Made by a program: the position numbers and the translations under genes. A stretch of DNA of 64,000 nucleotides. It comes from Pseudomonas frederiksbergensis (lineage in GTDB: Bacteria; Pseudomonadota; Gammaproteobacteria; Pseudomonadales; Pseudomonadaceae). The notes under the pieces are model-generated. The model was not told the origin of the DNA. It did no database searches and was given only the letters and a program-made list of their open reading frames with translations. The stretch is from assembly GCF_003732275.1 (NCBI RefSeq), contig NZ_MOBM01000005.1, forward strand, positions 1-64,000, read 5' to 3'. Shown here in pieces: positions 33,567 to 41,446 of this stretch. How positions within the stretch are numbered: the first letter of the stretch is position 1; each line of letters begins with the position of its first letter.

Positions 33567-34241
33567 TCAAGTGTGGGTGATGGAAAGGTCACTGATGATG
33601 CACACCGAACCGTCTTCGGGGTCGGTGGTGTCGGAGTAATCGATCTGGTTGTACACACCGCCGTGGAAGGCCAGCGTTTTCGTGTCCCAGGTGTTGTCGA
33701 GGCGCATGATTGCGGAGGTCGATTTGACCCCGTTACAGCTCGCCGAAACGGAGACAGCGCCGCTCGAATTGGCGTGAATGTTGATTTTGAACAGTGCCCC
33801 GAGCGGCACATCTTCCAGAACCGTCGTGTTCACCGGGTCTTCTTGAAGATAGCTCGACCGGAACCCCATGGTGATCCGGCCTTTGTTCCAGAACACTTTC
33901 ACCGGTGGTCGCTCTGAACCCTGCACATGAATCTGGCTGATCACGACCTTCTGCAGCGAGTTGACCTTCGTTAGCCGCATTTCTTGTCGGTTCCAGTGGT
34001 CAGCAGCGCTGGCGAACAGCCAATAACCCGGCTCTTTCCACTCGCAGCGCGTCCGCTGCGTGCTTTTGCTCGAAGCGCCGAGCGTCGGCGCTGTCATTTG
34101 CAGCGAGCCATCTGGAAGCATCGAAATGACTTCCGGGCATTCAAGCAGTGCCCGCCAGCCGATGAGCTCAAGTGCGATGGGGTTGGTGTCGGAAATAGGA
34201 AGCGGTGTAGCGATTGTGTAGTTGCTGATGTCTACGGTCAT
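33567..34241 (-). CDS. Alginate lyase-like protein, polysaccharide lyase family 7
   Basis: The 224-residue single-domain protein has PL7 hallmarks. SQIHVQG carries the QIH catalytic motif, GGVYNQ the tyrosine motif, and RCEWK sits where PL7 enzymes have RxExR (last Arg replaced by Lys). It resembles the small PL7 lyase PA1167 of P. aeruginosa and, like it, shows no signal peptide. ATG 34241 is favoured over 34247 by spacing to AAGGAA. It may cut alginate or related uronates, but the altered motif makes activity uncertain. Two repressor-type operators lie upstream (34372-34412). Confidence 0.75.
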   Translation of the reverse strand: MTVDISNYTIATPLPISDTNPIALELIGWRALLECPEVISMLPDGSLQMTAPTLGASSKSTQRTRCEWKEPGYWLFASAADHWNRQEMRLTKVNSLQKVVISQIHVQGSERPPVKVFWNKGRITMGFRSSYLQEDPVNTTVLEDVPLGALFKINIHANSSGAVSVSASCNGVKSTSAIMRLDNTWDTKTLAFHGGVYNQIDYSDTTDPEDGSVCIISDLSITHT

Positions 34242-34371
34242 GGTCATTTTCCTTAATTCATGGATGTCACCTTTTGCTCCATTGAGCCTTTCGCTTTTGA
34301 TGCAGGCCTACATCCCACTGCCCACTCAATGAATGGGCAGAAGTGATGCTTTTGTTGCTTGAAAAAAAAAG

Positions 34372-34412
34372 TAGCAGTGCTGATATTTAAAGTAAATAGC
34401 GCTGCTAATAAT
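34372..34412. promoter_or_regulatory. Two operator-like sites upstream of the PL7 gene
   Basis: TAGC-AGT-GCTG (34372-34382) and AAATAGCGCTGCTAATAAT (34394-34412) are inverted repeats of TAGC-N3-GCTA type, 25 bp apart. The second matches the site before the S24 repressor gene (36038-36056) at 18 of 19 bases. The repressor probably acts here. The rest of the 34248-34540 gap is AT-rich promoter-like DNA and a terminator. Confidence 0.6.
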
Positions 34413-34427
34413 ATTTTTAGAAGGCAC

Positions 34428-34450
34428 AAAAAACCCGCGCTTGGCGGGCT
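34428..34450 (-). terminator. Rho-independent terminator of the YecR-like gene
   Basis: Read on the minus strand, a 5-bp GC stem (CCCGC/GCGGG) with loop CAAGC is followed by TTTTTT. It lies about 90 bp past the stop of the YecR-like lipoprotein gene. Confidence 0.7.
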
Positions 34451-34540
34451 TCTAATCGATGAACGCGTTCTACAGAGTGTCGAGCTGCGCCCGAAGTCGG
34501 GTCGTCGACATTTTAAATGCGCGCCGAAGGGGAAGGTTTG

Positions 34541-35065
34541 TTATTGCTCCATGATGGCCCGGTACCGCTTTTCGTACTCCTCATACGACGGTGCAGATTT
34601 GTTCAACTGCTGAATTTGCTGCAGCTTCCACTGATCCTTGTTGAGCGGCCCGCCCGAAGCAGAAGTTGCTGCAGCATCGGCAACGGGTGCGGCTTGTGTA
34701 GTGGAAGTGTTGGAGGTGTTGATATTGCCCAAGCATTGGTATTGGACAACCATCTGACCTGCGATGCAGGTACCGTAGCCGTTCATCTGGTTGCAGTGCT
34801 GGGTTTTTCCTCCAAATGCCTCTGCATCCGTGTAACCCCACATCGCGCATTTTGATTTAGCAATACTTTGGGCCTGCTCGACTCGAACCACAGGGGTTTC
34901 AAACTGCTGGAAGTCGTACGCCATATCAACGACGCCATCAGATCGGCTTCCCCCTTTGGCGTAAAAGTCCTTGTTAGTGGCGCAACCAACGAGGGTTGCT
35001 GACAATGCGAAAGCGAGAGCTACCGATAACTTGCGCGCAACAGGGTTCGATGCTGAAAAGGTCAT
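34541..35065 (-). CDS. YecR-like lipoprotein
   Basis: The 174-residue lipoprotein precursor has a signal peptide with lipobox LVGC (Cys28). The mature part matches YecR of enterobacteria in GGSRSDGVVDMAY, the CAMWGY-AEAFGG-like segment and spaced cysteines ending YQCL. A Gly/Ala/Thr-rich linker and a C-terminal helix (WKLQQIQQLNKSAPSYEEYE) are extra. YecR is flagellar-regulon linked in E. coli but its function is unknown. It lies between the PL7 gene and the S24 repressor, all on the minus strand. Confidence 0.78.
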   Translation of the reverse strand: MTFSASNPVARKLSVALAFALSATLVGCATNKDFYAKGGSRSDGVVDMAYDFQQFETPVVRVEQAQSIAKSKCAMWGYTDAEAFGGKTQHCNQMNGYGTCIAGQMVVQYQCLGNINTSNTSTTQAAPVADAAATSASGGPLNKDQWKLQQIQQLNKSAPSYEEYEKRYRAIMEQ

Positions 35066-35220
35066 AGTGGACTCCGTTCATTTTGGTGCAGTCCGCAAAC
35101 ACCGCGGCTCCTTCCTGTACTGTAGGCGGATGCCGAGCATTCTGTAGTCTTCAACAACAAACGGAGGCTATTTTCTTCATTCTGTCTTTGCGCCGTTTCT
35201 GGCGCTTGTGTAGGGGGGGA

Positions 35221-36012
35221 CTACCTGGCAAACATCCCCCACCAGAACACATGGCCCAGGATCACGATTTGCTGTTCCTGGATCTCTGCGAAGGTGTAGT
35301 CCTCATCCGGATGCTCGTCGCGATTGAAACTGCGCAGGCGGATGCCCGTCGGTAGGCGGTAAACCTGTTTCACACGTAGCTGACCGCTGTGGTTGATGGC
35401 GTACATGTCGCCGTCAACGATATCGCCCAGTGAACTCTTGCCGACGTTGATGCCTACGGTTGCGCCGTCACGCAGTACTGGCAGCATGCTGTTGCCGCTG
35501 ACAACCACGCACTTCGCGTTGCTGAACTGAACGCCGTTATGGCGAAGGTCCTTCTTGAAAAAGCGCAGCCGGGCACTGTCGCTTTCCTCAATCACGAAAC
35601 GGCCTGATCCGGCCGCCAGTTCCACTTCGCGCAAGAAGGGAACGTAGACCTCATCGTCATCCAGGGGAGTGTCGTCATCCCAAGGCTGGATGTCCGACAT
35701 CAATACGCTTGGCTGGATGCGCTCGGAAGGCTGGACGCTGGCAACGGTCGACATCAGACGCCGGCTCACTTCACTGGCATCGAAGCGCAAGGCTTTTGCC
35801 AGTTTCAGGAGGGCCTCGACGTTCAGTGGAACCTTGCCGGTTGCGTACTGACTGAAGGCGCTTTGGCCAGACCAGCCGCAAGCCTCAGCCACATCCGCTT
35901 GAGTGAGATTTGATCCAGCCGCTTTGGCAGCAGACTTTCGCTGGTCGTAAATAGCCTTGAGCCTGGTGCTTTCGGCGACTTCTTCAGGGGTAAGGGGACG
36001 GCGTGTTTTCAT
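35221..36012 (-). CDS. Phage-type transcriptional repressor (XRE HTH + S24 peptidase)
   Basis: The 263-residue protein has an N-terminal HTH (TQADVAEACGWSGQSAFSQY) and a C-terminal S24/LexA-like self-cleaving domain with catalytic Ser in VSGNSMLPVL and Lys in LRVKQVYRL. It resembles CI/PrtR-type repressors, inactivated by RecA after DNA damage. The ATG at 36012 gives a normal N-terminus. An inverted-repeat operator lies just upstream (36038-36056), so it probably represses itself. No other phage genes are nearby, so it may be a domesticated repressor. Confidence 0.88.
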   Translation of the reverse strand: MKTRRPLTPEEVAESTRLKAIYDQRKSAAKAAGSNLTQADVAEACGWSGQSAFSQYATGKVPLNVEALLKLAKALRFDASEVSRRLMSTVASVQPSERIQPSVLMSDIQPWDDDTPLDDDEVYVPFLREVELAAGSGRFVIEESDSARLRFFKKDLRHNGVQFSNAKCVVVSGNSMLPVLRDGATVGINVGKSSLGDIVDGDMYAINHSGQLRVKQVYRLPTGIRLRSFNRDEHPDEDYTFAEIQEQQIVILGHVFWWGMFAR

Positions 36013-36037
36013 GGCGACAAGAGTATGATATTTCAGC

Positions 36038-36056
36038 AAATAGCGCTGCTAGTAAT
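36038..36056. promoter_or_regulatory. Operator of the S24 repressor gene
   Basis: AAATAGCGCTGCTAGTAAT contains TAGC-GCT-GCTA and matches the PL7-upstream site at 18 of 19 bases. A related AGCAGCTCTGCTGCTA palindrome follows about 15 bp further out. The remaining 36057-36309 stretch holds only an imperfect hairpin (ATCTCAG...CTGAGAT, 36131-36180) and no supportable gene. Confidence 0.62.
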
Positions 36057-36309
36057 TTGCGGCCAATAAAAGCAGCTCTGCTGCTATGTGTGGCAGATCT
36101 TGATGATCCCAAGTGTGACTGCAGGATCATCTCAGTGGGAGTGGCGCGGCTCGCCGCTGCGGGCGATCACTCTGAGATGCAGAGTGGCAGGCTCCAGGTG
36201 AGCCGGTTGTTAGACGACCGGCCGTTGTGCTGGCAGCTACCGCTATTGATCAAGTGTTGCCACATTATTGTGTACAGGTAGTGCCCTGCAAGACACGATG
36301 CTCAGACGT

Positions 36310-37152
36310 TTACTGCCATCCGGGACTTTCGTCGTGGTTGGCTTGGCAGGCACGAGATCGAGCGGACTCCCAGGCTTGTTGATCTGCGAAGTATCGGCTG
36401 GGCACTTCTCCCAGCAGGTGTTTGAAAACCGTCGCGAATGCACTTGAACTGCTATAACCCAACACCATTGCAACCTGTGTGACCGACTGACCTTTTCCGA
36501 GCCGAACAATCGCTGCGAGCAGGCAGGCTTGTTGTCGCCATTCGATGTAACTGATGCCTGTGTGCAATCGAAACTGTCGGGTAAAGGTACGGCGGCTCAT
36601 CCCCGCGCGTTGAGCCATTTCGTCGATACCAACTTCCAGCGACGGCTGGGCCAGGAACTCGCGGCACACCATCGCAAGACGCGGCTCCGCCGGCAATGGG
36701 GCATTGAGCGAAAGCGCAGGCATCCCGGCAATTTCATGCAGCAGCAATCCCATCAAATGGCCATCGCGTCCTTGGGTGGAATAGTGCGCGGGTACATCCA
36801 TTGCTTTCAACAGCAAATGCCGCAACAGCGGAGACACGTCCAATACCTGACATTGTCCCGGTAGCCCGAGTCGCTGTGCAGCTTGTTTGCGGATATAGGT
36901 GTTGTGCATGGTGACAGGGCCACGCATCTGCATGGCGTGGGGGAGCTGCGCCGGGACCCATATGCCGCGTTGGGGCGGAACGACCCAGTTGCCGTCATCG
37001 GTAAACACGGTGATGACCCCCCTTGCGGCATACGCGAACTGTCCACGCTGATGGTTGTGTACCGGGAACAGCGTTCCGTCCACATAGTCATGTGCGGTCA
37101 CGACAGCATCGCGCGATGTGTTCTGGTAGGGAGGTATGGTTATTTCTCGCAT
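36310..37152 (-). CDS. AraC family transcriptional regulator
   Basis: The 280-residue regulator has an N-terminal cupin domain (VHNHQRGQFAYAARG, WVVPPQRGIWVPA) and a C-terminal double-HTH AraC domain (IDEMAQRAGMSRRTFTRQF; VTQVAMVLGYSSSSAFATVF). It belongs to the group that controls adjacent exporters. It is divergent from an EamA exporter with 109 bp between, which is its likely target. Confidence 0.88.
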   Translation of the reverse strand: MREITIPPYQNTSRDAVVTAHDYVDGTLFPVHNHQRGQFAYAARGVITVFTDDGNWVVPPQRGIWVPAQLPHAMQMRGPVTMHNTYIRKQAAQRLGLPGQCQVLDVSPLLRHLLLKAMDVPAHYSTQGRDGHLMGLLLHEIAGMPALSLNAPLPAEPRLAMVCREFLAQPSLEVGIDEMAQRAGMSRRTFTRQFRLHTGISYIEWRQQACLLAAIVRLGKGQSVTQVAMVLGYSSSSAFATVFKHLLGEVPSRYFADQQAWESARSRACQANHDESPGWQ

Positions 37153-37261
37153 GGCCCGATTCTAATGAAAGTTGGCCTATGACTGAAAGCGGGCCAGGTC
37201 GATTGCTTGCATATTTCTTCAGGCACGAGCATTTCCGCTCAGCTCTGGGAAAAGACTGACC

Positions 37262-38143
37262 ATGCAGAAGAAGCATCTTGTACTAGTCGTGTTGGTCACG
37301 GCCGTCTGGGGATTGAACTTTCCCGTGACCAAACTTGGGCTTGCCGGCATCGACCCGCTGTTGTTGACAGCGTTGCGTTTCACGCTGGCCGCCTTGCCCT
37401 GGGTATTTTTCGTGGAGCGTCCACGCGTTGCATTCCGGTGGTTGGCGGCCTACGGGCTGATCTTTGGCGTAGCCATGTGGGCCTTGATCAACCAGGGGAT
37501 CGCTTGGGGTGTGCCACCTGGTAGTGCATCGCTGTTGATCCAGTTCAGCGCATTCTTCACGCTGGGCTGGGGAGTGCTCTTTTTCGGAGAACGCCTGGGT
37601 CAGCCCCAATTGGTTGGCAGCTTGCTGGCGGCCGCAGGGTTGGGGGGGATGGTACTGTGCAGTCCCGGCGATGCGTCGAGGGCAGGTTTTGCACTCGTAA
37701 TTGCCAGCGCATTGGCATGGAGCATTGGCAACGTTGTCATCAAAGTATCCAAGGTACGTGAGATCTTCGCCTTCGTGGTATGGGCCAGCTTGTTTCCACC
37801 CATCCCGCTCTTGCTATTGACGTGGCTGCTGCATGGCTCGGCACCCTTCAACGCGCTACCTTCGCAGCTCAATGCAATGACGCTTTTTTCACTCGCTTTC
37901 CAGGTCTACGCAGCGACACACTTCAGTTACTGGGGGTGGAACCTGCTGTTGCGTGAATACCCAATGTCGCGCGTGGCACCGTTATCGCTGTTGATTCCGG
38001 TATTTGGCATCGTCAGCTCAATGGTCATCCTCGGCCAACACCCAAGCCCCTCTAATTGGGCCTTGATTTTGCTGGTTCTACTGGCGCTAGCCTTAGGTTC
38101 AGGGAAAGTAAAGGTACTGCTCATCCGCCATCGCACGCGTTGA
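37262..38143 (+). CDS. EamA/DMT family exporter (YdeD-like)
   Basis: The 293-residue protein has ten predicted helices in two EamA repeats (TAVWGLNFPVTKLGL; SALAWSIGNVVIKVSK). It is closest in character to the O-acetylserine/cysteine exporter EamA, so amino-acid or metabolite export is likely. The substrate cannot be read from sequence. It is divergent from the AraC-type gene. Confidence 0.85.
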   Translation: MQKKHLVLVVLVTAVWGLNFPVTKLGLAGIDPLLLTALRFTLAALPWVFFVERPRVAFRWLAAYGLIFGVAMWALINQGIAWGVPPGSASLLIQFSAFFTLGWGVLFFGERLGQPQLVGSLLAAAGLGGMVLCSPGDASRAGFALVIASALAWSIGNVVIKVSKVREIFAFVVWASLFPPIPLLLLTWLLHGSAPFNALPSQLNAMTLFSLAFQVYAATHFSYWGWNLLLREYPMSRVAPLSLLIPVFGIVSSMVILGQHPSPSNWALILLVLLALALGSGKVKVLLIRHRTR

Positions 38144-38197
38144 TTGGGCGGGCTTGAAGGGTCAGAAAGTGTGCGATTTATGCGGCCGTCCGCTTCT

Positions 38198-38344
38198 GGC
38201 CCAGAGGGTGTAAAAATGCTTCATTACCATTGAAGTTTGCTCGTCTATGCGAAATCCACATTTGCTGACGGGCCAATAAATTTCAGAATTAACGTAGACG
38301 CGCACACTTCAATTTTGGCGAAGCGTTTTTACACACTCTGGGCC
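38198..38344. repeat. MITE-like inverted repeat
   Basis: Arms of about 52 bp (38198-38251 and 38293-38344) are imperfect inverted copies starting GGCCCAGAG-GTGTAAAAA and including TTGAAGT and CGTCTA. They enclose a 41-bp loop. No protein is encoded. The 3' flank carries a dispersed motif, GGCCGATTTCTGCCTGTCAC at 38341, that recurs inside the MFS gene at 43023. Confidence 0.75.
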
Positions 38345-38450
38345 GATTTCTGCCTGTCACGAAGGGCTGAAAACGACCAAAGCCGACATTCGGCCTCTCG
38401 CCGGCGGCGAGTGCGGTGCCGGGGACAGGCGTTGCAGGAGTTGTGCATTC

Positions 38451-38797
38451 GATAGCCCCAGCAAGGGCGAGCTGATTCCAGTGCTGGTCTGTCAGGGTTT
38501 TCTCGCGTTGTGCCTGGCGCTGGTCCTCAGAGCCAAAGGCTACCTGCTTTATTGGCTGTTGCCGTATCTGACTACCTTCAAGGCCTTGACTTGGTTCATC
38601 GAGCTCGCCGAGCATTTTCCGATGATTGCCAAGGCCAAAGTCGATTTTCAGGTCACCCGCAATCGCCTCAGCCATCCGCTTGAGCACTACTTCACGGCGA
38701 TGCATGGGAGTGAACTTCCACCTGATCCACCCTCTCTTTTCTGCCATTCCGTACTGGAACTTCAAGAAGGCCTACAGGATCCTGCTTATGCCACAAT
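38451..38797 (+). pseudogene. Fatty acid desaturase remnant (frameshifted)
   Basis: One frame reads ELIPVLVCQGFLALCLALVL...LEHYFTAMHG up to about 38706, then stops resembling a protein. Another frame from about 38703 continues FHLIHPLFSAIPYWNFKKAY and LLMPQ, the C-terminal histidine-box region of membrane fatty acid desaturases. The upstream two thirds of the gene are missing. The first His box is degraded (HP for HH). It is a decayed 3' fragment. Confidence 0.7.
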
Positions 38798-38898
38798 GAA
38801 TGCGGGGGTTGGCGGGATCTTCGTATCCTCGAACTTTGCGCCGTCGATGTGGGGCGGCATTCTATCGAACGACAAATCACCGACAGGGATCGTCATCA

Positions 38899-39798
38899 AT
38901 GCAATCTACTTTCAGCAAAGGCGTCATGTTTGCACTCTCCGCCGCGGCACTGAACGCAACGATCGGTGTACTCAGTAAAGTACTCATGAGTAATGGCTTC
39001 ACCGCCAGCAGTGTTGCCGTCATCAAGACCGTACTGGGTTGCATGCTTCTCTCGATCTTACTGCTTTTCCTCAAGCGCCCGGCGTCGACGACCAAATGGA
39101 CTCAGGCGGCTATCTGCGCGTTCCTTGGCATCTTTGTACTGTTCCACTTCGAAACGTCCGCCTATCGACATTACGCTGCAGCAGGTGTGGTGGTGGTGCT
39201 GATGGCCAGTGCCTCGATTTCCTCGATCATTCTGGGGCGCATTTTTCTCAAGGATGCCATCACCGCGAACGCGACCGTGGGCGCCGCACTGGCTATCGCC
39301 GGGATCGCGGTGATCTTCGGCGCCGACCTGCAGCAGGGCTTTACCCTGCAAGGTGCTGCGCTAGCCTCCATGGCCGGCTGCGGCTATGGGGCCTTTTCGG
39401 TTGCCATGAAGCGGATGGGCGTGTCGGGGGGACTGCACTTCACCCGGCAATTGCTGTTCTTTGGCAGCCTGTACCTGCTGATGCCGGCTGCAGCCGATGG
39501 TTTCGTGATCGGCGAGCTGTCGCCGCTGGCGATCGCCGCACTGCTGGCGCTGGCCGCGCTGCCGACAATCCTTGGCTTCTTCTGCACCACCAAGGCCATC
39601 GAGTATCTCAAGCCATCCCAAGTGCAGGCGCTGGAGCTGACCGAGCCGCTGTTCGCCGCGCTGCTGGCGTTTGTGGCGCTCAATGAAGTTCCGCGCGAAA
39701 GCCTGTATGCGGGGGCGGCACTGATTATCGTCGGGCTGTGTTTCTCCAATGAACTGATCCGCTTGGGCAGCAAAGCGTCCGTCCCGTCGACCGAGTGA
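38899..39798 (+). CDS. EamA/DMT family transporter
   Basis: This 299-residue, ten-helix protein has two EamA repeats (SAAALNATIGVLSKVLM; ASMAGCGYGAFSVAMKRMG). The ATG at 38899 is used because upstream in-frame codons run into the desaturase remnant. The substrate is unknown. It stands alone, with no obvious partner regulator beside it. Confidence 0.85.
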   Translation: MQSTFSKGVMFALSAAALNATIGVLSKVLMSNGFTASSVAVIKTVLGCMLLSILLLFLKRPASTTKWTQAAICAFLGIFVLFHFETSAYRHYAAAGVVVVLMASASISSIILGRIFLKDAITANATVGAALAIAGIAVIFGADLQQGFTLQGAALASMAGCGYGAFSVAMKRMGVSGGLHFTRQLLFFGSLYLLMPAAADGFVIGELSPLAIAALLALAALPTILGFFCTTKAIEYLKPSQVQALELTEPLFAALLAFVALNEVPRESLYAGAALIIVGLCFSNELIRLGSKASVPSTE

Positions 39799-39998
39799 GC
39801 TATTTTCGGATCCTCATTGCTTTAGCAATCAGTGGTTTTAAAGTGTTTTGAGCGACTGACCGCTTCTGGCCGAGAGCTTCCTCTGGCTTACACGCTTGAG
39901 CGGGCGCCTGTATCTCATAAATACGGGGCATCTGTGTCTATCGAAAGGATCACTTGATGGGTACGGTCCACAGACACCCTTTCATTGATGAGGCAACC

Positions 39999-40328
39999 AT
40001 GTACCTAACCGCTGTTCCCTTTGGTACGACCGATTGGTCGACTGTCGAACCTCTGGAGTATGTTGGACAGACGGGTACCGCCTATTGGCGAACCTGCCAG
40101 TTTGGTTCGACGCGTGTGCGGATGGTTGAATACAGTCCTGGCTATCTGGCCGATCACTGGTGCTGGAGAGGTCATATCCTGTTGTGCCTGGAAGGCGAGT
40201 TGCACACGGAGTTGGAGGATGGTCGTCAGTTCACACTCACCGCGGGGATGAGCTATCAGGTGGGCAGCAACGCTGAGGGGCATCGATCTTTCAGCACTAC
40301 GGGTGCCAAGTTGTTCGTAGTGGATTAA
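39999..40328 (+). CDS. DHCW-motif cupin protein
   Basis: The 109-residue small cupin has IPFGTTDW-like start (VPFGTTDW), the ADHWCWRGH motif naming the family, and GELHTELEDGR. A single-domain beta barrel of unknown function is expected. ATG 39999, with GAGG upstream, gives the family length; ATG 39957 with AAAGGA is a possible 14-codon extension. Confidence 0.78.
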   Translation: MYLTAVPFGTTDWSTVEPLEYVGQTGTAYWRTCQFGSTRVRMVEYSPGYLADHWCWRGHILLCLEGELHTELEDGRQFTLTAGMSYQVGSNAEGHRSFSTTGAKLFVVD

Positions 40329-40391
40329 CGCTGGAGTTGATCGCTATCGACCCACAACGGACGGTTAGCGATTACCTGCTTCATGAGCGAG

Positions 40392-41303
40392 TTACAGCTG
40401 GCTGTCGACGGAAGGGATGGCAAACAGATGCTCGGCAGCAAAGTCCACGAATACGCGGATCTTCGGTGAAAGATGGCGACTGGACGGCCACAACGCCCAG
40501 AACTGCCCTTGATCTTCGCTGTGACCGTCGAGCACCGTTTCCAGGTCCCCCTGAGCGATAGCTTCGCGGACCAGGAAGTCCGGGACAAATGCGATACCGT
40601 GCCCATCCACCATGGCCATCAGCATGGCTTCCATGTTGTTCAATGTCAGGGCGGTTGGCAGGCGTAACTGCGTGAACTGGGGGGCCGAAGACATACTCCA
40701 GTCCATTATTTTACCCGTCGTGACAAATCGGTAACGCAAGCACTCGTGATGCTCCAGGTCACTGATAGTGACGGGCCGTCCCTTACGCTGCAAATAGTCA
40801 GGCGATGCGCACAGGACAAACTTAAAAGGCCCCAGCTTGCGTGCCATCAGCTTGGAGTCGGCCTGCCCACCGCTGCGAATCACTACGTCAAAGCCTTCAT
40901 CGATCACATCCACCAATTGGTCGTTGAAGTCCAATTCCAGCTCAATCTCCGGGTAGGCTTTGCGAAACCGCGCCATATGGGGCAAGAGAAAGCGATAACC
41001 GATGGTGGGCAAGCTGACGCGTAACTTTCCACGAGGTTCCTGTGTTGCATGGGAAAGCATCGCCCGGGCATCTTGAAGATCGTCAAGGATCTTACGGCAG
41101 CGTTCATAGAACAACTGTCCCTCCGCAGTCAGGCTGACTTTGCGGGTGCTGCGGTGCAATAACCGCACATCCAGCGAAGCCTCAAGTTTGGCGACGTTTT
41201 TGCCCACGGCCGAGGCAGAAATCCCCAACGCCCTGGCGGCGCTGATGAAACTGAGCGCCTCGGCGGTTTTTACGAATGAGATCACCCCACTAAGACTGTC
41301 CAC
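40392..41303 (-). CDS. LysR family transcriptional regulator
   Basis: The 303-residue regulator has an N-terminal winged HTH (FISAARALGISASAVGKNVAKLE) and a LysR substrate-binding domain. It belongs to the CrgA-like subgroup (LRVSLPTIGY start of the effector domain). It is divergent from the MFS pump with 143 bp between, its probable target. Confidence 0.9.
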   Translation of the reverse strand: MDSLSGVISFVKTAEALSFISAARALGISASAVGKNVAKLEASLDVRLLHRSTRKVSLTAEGQLFYERCRKILDDLQDARAMLSHATQEPRGKLRVSLPTIGYRFLLPHMARFRKAYPEIELELDFNDQLVDVIDEGFDVVIRSGGQADSKLMARKLGPFKFVLCASPDYLQRKGRPVTISDLEHHECLRYRFVTTGKIMDWSMSSAPQFTQLRLPTALTLNNMEAMLMAMVDGHGIAFVPDFLVREAIAQGDLETVLDGHSEDQGQFWALWPSSRHLSPKIRVFVDFAAEHLFAIPSVDSQL

Positions 41304-41446
41304 AACTCGATTACATCCTTTTGGTTCACTATAAGTGGAATAAAAGCCCGTTTATCTTCGATTGTATCCTAACTAGAGTGTACGAACGATCGCACGCCTC
41401 GGCCTGGACAGCACGGATACTTCATAGACATGCAGGGAATGACTTA

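Noticed and set aside
34541..36056. Prophage or pyocin region
   Set aside because: Only the repressor is phage-like; no integrase, lysis, structural or replication genes are seen.
36115..36214. 32-codon open frame beside the S24 repressor, considered as a Cro-like gene
   Set aside because: It has no HTH or ribosome site and overlaps an imperfect hairpin.
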